This document shows, piece by piece, positions 1-7,884 of a stretch of DNA of 15,000 bases; the stretch's first letter is position 1, and every line of letters begins with the position of its first letter. Under the pieces are notes generated by a model, which searched no databases, was not told the DNA's origin, and saw only the letters and a list, made by a program, of their open reading frames with translations. The position numbers were made by a program, and so were the translations under genes. Source of the stretch: Theodoxus fluviatilis (Eukaryota; Mollusca; Gastropoda; Cycloneritida; Neritidae); contig JAWQFJ010014493.1 in the NCBI GenBank assembly GCA_034096865.1, positions 1-15,000 on the forward strand. Direction: 5' to 3'.

Positions 1-10
1 TCCACAGAGG

Positions 11-1099
11 CTAGAGATCATCCAGGCACCTTCGCAGGCGGTCACACCTCCTCCTGGAAGAGCCAACAGTGCAAAGTACTGAGGAAAGAACTTCTGTAAC
101 CACATACGGTCCCCTCCACAATGGGGCTAGCTTTTTGCACTGATGAACCTTCCTGGCCGAGTTTGCCAGGAGGACTGCGTCACCCACCTCGAACTCGTTC
201 GGAGTTGTGCGAAGGTCATGGTCACGCTTTTGCCGCTGTTGTCGGTCGTATGGAGCATTCCTGGCTATGGCGTGGGCTTGCTGTAGCTCCTGCCGCGTCT
301 TTTCCACATAGCCTTCTAAGGAATGTGCAGGTTCCGACACGCCCATCATCAAGTGTATGGGTTACTTAACCTCACGGCCGAGCATGAGGAAGTTGTGCGT
401 GTAACCGGTAGAGCGGTTGACTGTTGCTCGCATCGCTCCCGCCAGCATCTGCAGACGGTCGTCCCAACAAGCCTGTCCGTCTCTCAAGGTACACCGCACC
501 ATCTGGAGGAGTGTACTATTCATTCTCTCCACCTGACCATTTGCGCTGGGGTGATAGGGAGTCGTCCTCTTCTTGACGATTTCCAGCAGCTCACACAACC
601 GTGAGAAAAGCTGGCTCGTGAAGTTTGCTCCCTGATCAGTGCAAATCTCTACCGGACACCCCATTCTGGTGAAGAGAGTATCGACCGCTGCTCTGGCGAC
701 GGTCTCCGCTGTCTGATTGGGGAGAGGAGCCACCTCGATCCATTTGGTGAACTGATCCACCATGAGGAGCACATACCTGTTACCTGTGGGTGTGACAGGG
801 AGAGGGCCGAGTAGGTCGAGGTGACATTTTTCCATCGGAGCCCCTGCCGTGTAGGCCTGCAAGGGAGCCCTGTTTTTCTTCCTCAGCCGTTTGCTTCTGC
901 TGCAAGAGACACAGGCTTTGATGAAAACCTCCACCTCGGCCGACATACTGGGCCAAAAGAAATTCTCCCTGAGTTTCTTCAAGGTCGCATCTCGTCCCCT
1001 ATGACCAGACATAATGTGGGAGTGTGCTAGAGCTATCAGGGTGCGCCGTAGTTGTTGGGGTACCACCCACAGTTGCACGGCCTTGTCCTGACCCTCCAG
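11..1099 (-). pseudogene. Ty3/Gypsy Pol integrase region, broken
   Basis: Integrase joins the element cDNA to host DNA. From the Met at 1078 the zinc-binding residues are H21, H26, C56 and C59 (H-x4-H-x29-C-x2-C). The catalytic triad is D88, D148 and E184 with 35 residues between the last two, the standard D,D35E spacing, in the contexts LDLLGP, CTDQGANF and GQVERMN. A TAA at 362-364 stops this frame after 238 residues. The same frame reopens directly and continues to a TAG at 11-13 through the C-terminal GPY module (FEVGDAVLL, then WRGPYVV, with GPY encoded at 104-112). The domain is thus complete apart from the stop. It is joined upstream to the RNase H frame by a one-base frameshift near 1100. 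Confidence 0.9.
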
Positions 1100-1940
1100 C
1101 AGTACCAGAGGTTACCATCCTGCCAGGTGAGCAGTGATCTATTGGTCCAGAGCTGCTTCACCACTGGAGACTTGGCAGCCAATTCCTCTTGCGATGGGGA
1201 ATACCCATCAGCTGTCCAGCGTCCTACAAGGCTTAGATCCGCATCCTTACCTTGTTCCTTACCTTTCTGCTGTAGATCCATTACCTGGACCCAGTTGCTG
1301 GACCCCTCAGAACTCACCATCCTGACGGTCGGTACTGCCGAAGCCGACACCGCCAATGGGAGAACATCATCCACATCTTCCTCAAAACGTTCCCATTGGT
1401 AGTGCATCCTCGTGCAGTAGGAACACCCACCGCATGGAATACGGGAGAGATCCGCTCCGGCCTGATAGCAACTGCAGAGGTCCAATTCCTCGGGCAAACG
1501 CGACAAGTAGTCAGCGTTTGAGTGGATGCTCCCTTTCCGATGTATAACTCGCATGTCATACTGGGCGAGTTCTTCAATCCACCGAGCGAGTTGACCCTCT
1601 ATGTTCTTGAACCTGAGAAGCCATGCCAAACTGTTGTGGTCGGTCCTGACGAGGAAGGGTCGCCCAAGCAGATAATGCCTAAACTGACGAGTGAAGGCGA
1701 TGATCGCTAGGAGCTTCTTCCTGCTAGTGCAATACTTCCTCTGCGCTGGGGACACACTTCGGCTGTCAAAAGCAATGGCCCTTTCTTTCTCGTCCTGCAC
1801 CTGTGACAGCGAGGCACCAATAGCCGAGTCAGAGGCATCCGTGTCCAGGATAAACATTCCCTCCATCTGGGGTAATGCTAGGATTTGGGCTGAAGATACC
1901 GCTCTTTTCAGCTGTTGGAATGCTTCTGGGGCCTTCGTGC
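1100..1940 (-). pseudogene. Ty3/Gypsy Pol RNase H region, broken
   Basis: This is the end of the reverse transcriptase connection (EAFQQLKRAVSSAQILALP) followed by RNase H, which removes the RNA template during reverse transcription. Counting from the Met codon at 1968, RNase H aspartates are visible at D44 (LDTDASDSAIG), D110 (VRTDHNSL) and D153 (NADYLSR). The position that is normally glutamate in the RKELLA-like motif is lysine here (K85, codon at 1714-1716), so the enzyme should be inactive. After RNase H there is a spacer with a CGGCSYC cysteine cluster and a typical linker reading NLWY before integrase. The catalytic reverse transcriptase palm (YxDD) is missing because the segment begins at a deletion junction near 1940. 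Confidence 0.88.
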
Positions 1941-2798
1941 TTCGTCGACCTCTTCCCTTGACTCCCAACTCGCGACGTACCCAGTACGCCTGTCGTGAAA
2001 CGACTGCGAGCGAGCGCTAGTGCGGTCCCTGACCGCTTCATCCTGCTCCGCCATCCGTAGCTGTTGACGGAAGGGGTGTAGGGTCTCCTGCACTGTCTGC
2101 ACAGTTGTGAGCATTGCCTGCTGTACCGTAGCGGTTTGCTCATCCATGTGCCGCCGGAGGGAGCCGCACGTTCTCTCCAATTGTCGGACCTGGTCAATCA
2201 GGGTCTGCGAATGAGCGATGTGTTCCTCATGCAGCTGCCTGATCCGCAGTTCCGTGTATTTAAGGGAGTCTTCCCTTACCCGGTCCATGCGCCCAACCAG
2301 ATCCTGTCTCAAGAGCTCGAGACGCTGGTGAATGTCCCCGGTATCCCGCTGTGCGCGTTCTCCCAGCAACGGGGGCTTGGGGGTTGGTACCGGTGCGTCC
2401 ACCACTGGAACCGTGGACAGGGATCGACGACTTCTGCGGGGGTCAAGATCCTCCCAAGGATCAGTGGACGCCTTCTCACCACCCTTACCTGTGAGCGGTG
2501 ATGCGTGCCTCCTGGGGGGTATGGGGGGAAAGTGAGAACTTCCCAGCTCTCGCAGCGTTGAGCTCGCACGCGGTTCCTGCAGCGTCGTGTCGCTGTTGAG
2601 GTCGAAAAAGCCGGATGAGGTGAGGCGGTGTTGTCGTCGAGTATCTCCAAGATACAGCCTATCAGCCTCCGCCGTCAGCCCAGCTTCCCCGACGCCTTCT
2701 CGTTCCGACGAGTCTGTGTCCACACCCGGCGATCGGGTCCTTGGGCCTCCTGAAATCCGCCGGGGGGACGTTGTGCAATCCCCTGTGGGAGCATGCAT
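1940..2798 (-). pseudogene. Ty3/Gypsy Gag N-terminal region, truncated
   Basis: A minus-strand frame stays open from about 2969 to 1908, and its first ATG codon is at 2796-2798. The first part is low-complexity and rich in Ser, Pro and Arg. The second part, roughly nucleotides 2320-2000, has heptad-like charged and leucine repeats (LELLRQDLVGRMDRV, then QTLIDQVRQLERTCGSL), indicating a coiled coil. The frame then ends in WESREEVDEA and meets Pol coding sequence in another frame near 1940. It is assigned to Gag by its position 5' of Pol on the same strand and by the coiled coil. No capsid or zinc-knuckle sequence remains. The last dozen residues before the stop at 1908 are out-of-frame Pol sequence. 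Confidence 0.6.
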
Positions 2799-3780
2799 AT
2801 CATTCCGGGGCTCCTCCTGGGGGTCATAGTGACTCAGCAAAGTTGTTCCCGTCGCGTCACTGGTAATTCCAGGGGTGAATCTCCCGGTACTGTGGGGATG
2901 GGGTCCGTGACCCCCAAATCCCACGACTCGGCCATTCCAAGTGACCAGAAGCGCGATGACCACCTCCAATATCTCTCCCAGAGATGCTTTTAGTAGAAAT
3001 CTCTATGTTGCTGAAAGCAGAACTAACACCTAACCCTACCCTTCCCATGCGAAAAAACGAAGAGGTGCCTGCGTGCAAGGCTTATGCAACATAAAGAAAT
3101 TAAGGCAGAAAGGAAAACAAACTTCAAAACAACTGCAACCATGATGAGAAAGGTATAAACTTTTGCAGTGGACCGAACAGCTGAAAATGTGCGCAAAACA
3201 AGTGAGCAATAATGTCAACGGTGTTCGCAGTCCAGGAGAAATACTAAGAAATTGGAGCATGATAAAGCAGCAGCGAAGTGCAACAGACAAGAACCAAAAG
3301 TGTGAACGATAGAATTGCAAGTCATGGCAGACCGTAATATCAGAGAATATAGCAGAGAATGCTACTGCAAAGTGCAACACACCTGGAAAATCAACAAATC
3401 AAGAATGCAGAGCAACAAAGACGAAGCAAATGCATGGCAGAAGCAGATTGCAGTGAACAACAACCGAGTGCGACAAGTATGGCAGGCGGACACGGGAAAA
3501 TAAATAAAAGCAACCGAGTGTCCCTACTACTAACGAATCCAGATATCGTTCCTCGAAAATCTCCACGCCCGTCCAAGGGAGTTAACTAGGAGCGCTTCCC
3601 CGACCCTCAGATTAACTCCCCCTGGAAGTATCTGAGCGAACTCAAGGGCAGAGTGTCTCCGTATCTCGAAAAGAGTGGCGAAAATCATCCTCTCATCCAT
3701 CTTCCGATGGGCATGTCATTCTTGTTGAGAGAATGAAGAAAAAACTTAGTTCTTGTTACTGTGAAAATCGTAGACAGAAG
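2799..3780 (-). other. Probable 5' leader/LTR of the Gypsy element, not delimited
   Basis: No supported gene. On the minus strand this lies directly upstream of Gag, where the leader, primer binding site and 5' LTR should be. An inverted repeat at 3577-3620 in a G-rich minus-strand context looks like LTR sequence, but no tRNA-complementary primer site next to a TG/CA boundary was convincing. With the other LTR outside the window the limits cannot be fixed by self-comparison. Open frames here are short and compositionally biased. Confidence 0.3.
3577..3620. repeat. 9-bp perfect inverted repeat, 26-nt spacer
   Basis: GGGAGTTAA at 3577-3585 is matched by TTAACTCCC at 3612-3620. The spacer contains the small palindrome AGCGCT. 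It lies in the probable LTR region of the neighbouring Gypsy element and may be part of its terminal control region. The palindrome is seen directly; the LTR role is inference. Confidence 0.6.
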
Positions 3781-4737
3781 TGCTGCAGTCGGGTCGACGT
3801 GTGCAAGGCATCATGCATCGTGAAATAAATAAACAAAAAACATCGGTCTCTTTCGTACCAGCCGACCGAAAAATCTGCAGGGCATTGCGCCGCCCAATAG
3901 CGCGAAAATCAATAAACAACATAACAAAAAAATTGGCCTGCCACAGCCTAACGATGCATGGCCGCGGGGGCGTAATTTCCGTGCCGCTTGAGCACGAGTT
4001 CACGCCTCTTGCACATCTCCGAGCGCAGTTCGAGCACTTCTCGCCCACTGCTTTCAAAAATAGCTAGCGAGGAAAGGGATAGACACAGACCATGGGGAAA
4101 GTCAATGAGAGTCCACTCGAGGCAAAAAAACCAAAAGCCGACTTACTTGTATGCGTAAAAAAACGAAAGGCCAGCGCTAAACATGGGACGGGGGCTAGTA
4201 CATCCCAAAAAAACGAAAAGTCGACTCATATTGGCACAAAGCGAAATAACACAAACGTAGCCTCATGGACCAAAAAAATGAAAAGACGACTTACAGGTGC
4301 CAAAAGCGCAAAAAACAAGAAGGCCCATGCCTCACGTCGGACGAGGCCTCTTATAAGTAGACTCCCATAAACTACCTCGCACTCGTGAAAATGAAGAGTT
4401 TCACAAACAAAAATTGCAAAATGGAGCAAGGCCAAACCGAGCTCAAAGCAAAACGATAGCGAGAGGCAAAACAAAATGACAGATAGCAAAACACAAAAAA
4501 TACTGATGTATTGCTCAGCGGCTCGGCTTTCTAAAGCAAAACACATCAGGATGCACGAAAAAAAACGAGATAGAAAAAACAGAACGAGTTCCATCACCCA
4601 GGATGAACTCAGAAAATGAAACATACTTGTCCAGCGTCATGAGAGCCCGAGCATAGGCAGGCTTCGCGTGCAAAGCGCATTCATATTGCGCCAAACCGTC
4701 CATTATCCACAGACGGCGCAAGTCCAAGCAACCAATG
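3781..4737. other. A-rich intergenic stretch with a degenerate repeated motif
   Basis: No supported gene. The plus strand is rich in A runs. A motif of seven A followed by roughly CGAAAAGNCGACTTA recurs with changes near 4122, 4155, 4205 and 4270, at uneven spacing of 33 to 65 bases. The plus-strand open frame at 4092-4370 is lysine-rich only because of these A runs. The hydrophobic minus-strand frames at 4226-4624 are their complement. Some sequence just before 4738 may be diverged P-element DNA. Confidence 0.4.
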
Positions 4738-5700
4738 GGCCATGCAATTTCGGAGAAGTCAGGGCACCATGCTTTTCTTCGCGAGACCCTGAACTGGCTT
4801 GAAGCGGTGGAGTCCAATTCACCTCGCTCCTTGCCTTGTCTGACCGGGTGGAAGATGGCCGTCCGCGCTTAGCTCTCCCTCTGGGAAGACCTTCATGAAC
4901 ATCATGCGTTCAAGTTTCTCTTGACAGATAGACTAAACCAGGACTGCCTTGAGAACCTCTTCTCCAGAATCAGAGGAAATCTAGGACGTGTGGACAACCC
5001 CTGTGCAGGCCAGCTGAGAAAGATCTTGCGCCATGTCATGGTGGATCAAATATTCACGCACAGTGACGGGAGCAACTGTGTCGAGGACTCGGCGAAATTC
5101 TTGATCAACCTAAAAACTTTGATGACAACTGAGAACTACGTCACTCCAAATGAACCCATTCCTCAGGAGCCAATGCAGCTCGAACAAGACCACAAGGATG
5201 GCACTGACTATCAAAATGACATCACAACCCTGGTATCTGCAAATCAAATTGCAGAAAAATGTGCCTTGACGTACATATCAGGGTACATCGCGAAGAAGAT
5301 CACGCCAAGTCTGTGTGCATCATGCCAACAGTCGTTGTCAGGGTTTTCGACGGGCACCAACAACGAGCTCCTTCTTCTATTCAAGGAATACAATCACGCT
5401 GCAGGAAAAGGTCTAACAGTACCAAGTGATGATCTGTCACGCGCAGTGGAGATGATGGAAGAGGTGTACAGCAAAAACGTTGAGAGTGTACTTCACTCGG
5501 ACAAAGTGAAATCTCGGCTTGTTTCTCTCCTCGAAAATAAAATCACTCTTGAATGCCCAGGAGGAACTTGCAAGCTGAGGCCTTGCATCGTGAGCACATT
5601 CATCCATGTGCGCCTGAAGTCAACTCTCAAGGACTGCACTGCCTCTTTCGCGCATAAACGCGAGAAGAACAGAAAAATCATCAAACTTCGTAATTTGTGA
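4738..5700 (+). pseudogene. P-element/THAP9-type transposase, C-terminal remnant
   Basis: P-element transposases cut and paste DNA transposons; THAP9 is the vertebrate relative. The frame reads LNWLEAVES and LTGWKMAVRA, meets a TAG at 4870-4872, then continues in the same frame through LSLWEDLHE and FKFLLTDRLNQDCLENLFS. The NQDCLEN-FS-IRG block is the family hallmark in the C-terminal domain. LTYISGYIAKKI followed by a CxxC matches the later conserved block. The frame ends naturally at TGA 5698-5700 with a basic KLRNL tail. The N-terminal THAP zinc finger, most of the catalytic RNase H-like fold and the GTP-binding insertion are not recognisable upstream. The TAG, or the loss of the 5' part, makes it non-functional. 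An alternative is that 4873 onward is a terminal exon with a weak AG acceptor at 4871-4872. No terminal inverted repeats were found. Confidence 0.85.
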
Positions 5701-5736
5701 CGCACAATTAACATTCCCTTCACTGTTGTACCTCAG

Positions 5737-5939
5737 GAGAAAATACTGTTGTTAAAAATGCTGAATCTGTTAAAAACTGTGATGACGAAGACAATGCAAC
5801 GTGTGGAAAGACATTGGTATTCACTTTTCCTTACCCTGCCCTTCAGTACCGCGAGTACAGCACGATAGACATGATCGAGTGCATTCTGGATTCGCCTGCA
5901 TCCGTAGTTTCGGAAACCTACCCTCTTCCATACGTTGAG
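5737..5939 (+). other. Candidate internal exon, 203 bp, product unknown
   Basis: A pyrimidine-rich tract ending in CAG at 5734-5736 and a strong GAG|GTAAGT donor at 5937-5945 bracket 203 bp with one open frame (GAA at 5739 to GAG at 5937). The translation includes TFPYPALQYREYSTIDMIEC and VSETYPLPYVE. I do not recognise it. It starts 37 bp after the P-element stop and could belong to a host gene or to an unrelated element. Splicing is predicted only from consensus. Confidence 0.3.
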
Positions 5940-6442
5940 GTAAGTGAATTCTTTGCGATTATCCTCTGCTGCATGCTTTATGTATCATGTAGTTTGCAGA
6001 ATGAGGAAATGCAAGCCGCCGAAGGTTGCAGACTCCTACTCGTTGCTATTCTCGCTAGCGTCGAAAGACACGCGAAAACGGGGACGTAACTCTAAATCCG
6101 TACCTCACTCCGCGTAGTGCAAAAATAGCCGAGTGCGCGGTCTTAGTAATGTATGGTCTTTGATAAAAAATACTCGTAACAGGGGGTAGAACACACACAA
6201 AAAATAGTTACATTTACATATGGCTCAAACACAACATCCTAAATAACTCAATCTTATAAAATTACATCTACTCGATCTCTTCACATAATCAACCCTAACG
6301 GGGGAAAAAAGTAAAAGCTCAAAGAAAATTTCGGTCAGCCTTTTTAGATAAAAACATTAAATACGTAGGTCAGACCTCGACTAGTTAAAAAGCTATTTGA
6401 CCCGTGTAAAAATTTCGTACCAACCTTTTATCAACACTGCCC
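5940..6442. other. AT-rich spacer, nothing recognised
   Basis: No open frame of note, RNA gene or repeat structure is visible. The stretch from about 6150 is markedly AT-rich with several A runs. If 5737-5939 is an exon, this would be intron. Confidence 0.5.
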
Positions 6443-6606
<164 letters not shown>

Positions 6607-6608
6607 TG

Positions 6609-6735
6609 TGTGGGGACCGATCTTCCCTCTCTCCTTGCACTCAGTAGGCGGACCGATCTCTCCTCTCTCCTCTCAGTAGGCGGACTGATCTCTCCTCTCT
6701 CCTCTCAAGTGGCGGACTGATCTCTGTCCTCTTGT
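6609..6735 (+). repeat. 32-bp tandem repeat, about 4 copies
   Basis: Units at 6640-6671 and 6672-6703 differ at one base (GGACCGATC versus GGACTGATC). A third, more diverged copy occupies 6704-6735 and a degenerate one 6609-6639. Each unit has a unique AGTAGGCGGAC core plus a CT-rich tail. Open frames through it are not credible genes. Confidence 0.88.
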
Positions 6736-7391
6736 GCTCTCCGATATCGCCATCCTCTCACAACCAACTTACGATCATTTATACTCACCACAACTCACCT
6801 TCAGAGCGAACACTGCTCATCACCCCGGGGCAGAACTCAACTCCCATCCACCCTCTACTTCAATTTTTATACAGTCGTTTGACTACCAACTTCACCAGCA
6901 AAAATCAAATCACTCTCGGGTGAGATACTTCCGCAAACCTATTTCCCCACTACAGCCCCATTCTAGTTCACTAGAGACTTCGCCTACTGGCGAAAGTATC
7001 TCGGGTTCACAGAATGGGTTCGCCCCCGACTGCATTGCGAATAGGCAGGCAGGCATGAAGACTTGCGAAAAGACACCCTCACCTCATTCTCATGCCCACT
7101 GCATACCGTGAGACAGCAGATAGTCTTTGTTTCGACCTCGCACGTTTTCCGGCAGATGATGCTCTTGACGTGCAACTTGCGTTCCTTGCTGGCGTTGAAG
7201 TAGACAGATGTTACAACGCGTGAAACTTGCACGACTGTGTGCTTTCATGCCACGCCTTGTTGGACAGCTCATACCATTCCAGTCCCGCTCCAGGATGTAA
7301 GTGCTTTGTCTACTTCTTGTTTGTCAGAGAAACAATCACCAGATATGTTCAGGTGCGAACTTTCTCATTTCTGTTGGTGGCTGTGTCCGTT

Positions 7392-7395
<4 letters not shown>
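6736..7395. other. Unassigned spacer
   Basis: No recognisable gene. A hairpin lies at about 6979-6994 (TTCGCC, loop TACT, GGCGAA). A GTAAGT consensus donor occurs at 7297-7302. The open frame at 6734-7111 has no recognisable domain. Confidence 0.4.
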
Positions 7396-7449
<54 letters not shown>

Positions 7450-7594
7450 AGTGCGTCTGCCCCCCCCCCCCCCTCTCTCTCTCTCTCTCTGTCTCTCTGT
7501 CTCTCTCTCTCTCTATCTCTCCCTCCCTCTCTCTTTCTCTCTCTTTCTATCTCTCTCTCTCCCTCCCTCTCTCTCTCTCTCTCTATCTCTCTCT

Positions 7595-7639
<45 letters not shown>
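7396..7639 (+). repeat. Compound (GT)n - C14 - (CT)n microsatellite
   Basis: (GT)n occupies 7396-7448. A short GTGCGTCTGC linker leads into a run of 14 C at 7460-7473. (CT)n with a few CTAT and CCCT interruptions then runs to 7639, where it stops abruptly at the presumed 5' end of the LINE. Three overlapping long open frames here are repeat artefacts. Confidence 0.95.
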
Positions 7640-7641
<2 letters not shown>

Positions 7642-7884
7642 GACTCTCTGGTTGCACTCGTCGTGTGCGGACGTGTTAGGCTGAGCTCCGCAGTTTTGGA
7701 CTGTTGTCTCGAGACAGTGTCTTCCAGTGAAGTGTTTCAGCGGTCAAGGTGATGTGAAAAGCTTTCTTTGATTGTAACATTGGGGGTGAGTCTGTTGTTG
7801 ACGTCTTTCCTGAGTAATTAAGTGACTTTTTTTGGATGTGAGATACAGTTGTGCTGAACTGAGTGAACAGTGTTCGCGTCAACC
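7640..7884 (+). promoter_or_regulatory. LINE 5' UTR and presumed internal promoter
   Basis: This 245-bp leader precedes ORF1. Its only two ATGs, at 7752-7754 and 7836-7838, are each followed at once by TGA. A GGACGT at 7669-7674 fits the DPE consensus RGWYVT and would be near +28 if transcription starts at about 7642, as LINE internal promoters of this type require. The ORF1 ATG at 7885 has a strong context (ACCATGG). The promoter role is inferred from position only. Confidence 0.45.

Larger units (their letters stand above)
11..2798 (-). mobile_element. Defective Ty3/Gypsy LTR retrotransposon (internal part)
   Basis: Reading the minus strand from high to low coordinates gives a Gag N-terminal region with a coiled coil, a short reverse transcriptase connection, RNase H, a Cys-containing spacer, then an integrase with zinc finger, DDE core and GPY module. 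The RNase H-then-integrase order is that of Ty3/Gypsy elements. Capsid, nucleocapsid, protease and the YxDD reverse transcriptase core are absent, so this is a deletion derivative. It also carries a frameshift near 1100 and an in-frame stop at 362-364. The Pol frame ends at a TAG at 11-13, so the 3' polypurine tract and 3' LTR should lie left of the window. The 5' LTR was not securely found. This copy cannot make its own enzymes. Confidence 0.9.

Noticed and set aside
3028..3046. Telomere-like CTAACCCTA sequence
   Set aside because: Only about two units are present, far too short to call a telomeric repeat or a healed break.
3040..3056. Possible primer binding site and LTR edge (minus-strand CA followed by TGGGAAGGG)
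   Set aside because: The sequence does not match a tRNA 3' end that I can name, and no second LTR is available for comparison.
3036..3380. Hydrophobic 114-aa minus-strand frame
   Set aside because: It has the same compositional origin and lies in the presumed leader/LTR region of the Gypsy element.
4226..4624. Hydrophobic 132-aa minus-strand frame resembling a membrane protein
   Set aside because: The opposite strand is A-rich, which forces Phe and Leu codons. There is no start context or domain.
7227..7752. Three long overlapping plus-strand open frames (127-171 aa)
   Set aside because: They translate (GT)n, poly-C and (CT)n tracts into Val/Cys, Pro and Ser/Leu runs. This is an artefact of dinucleotide repeats having no stops.
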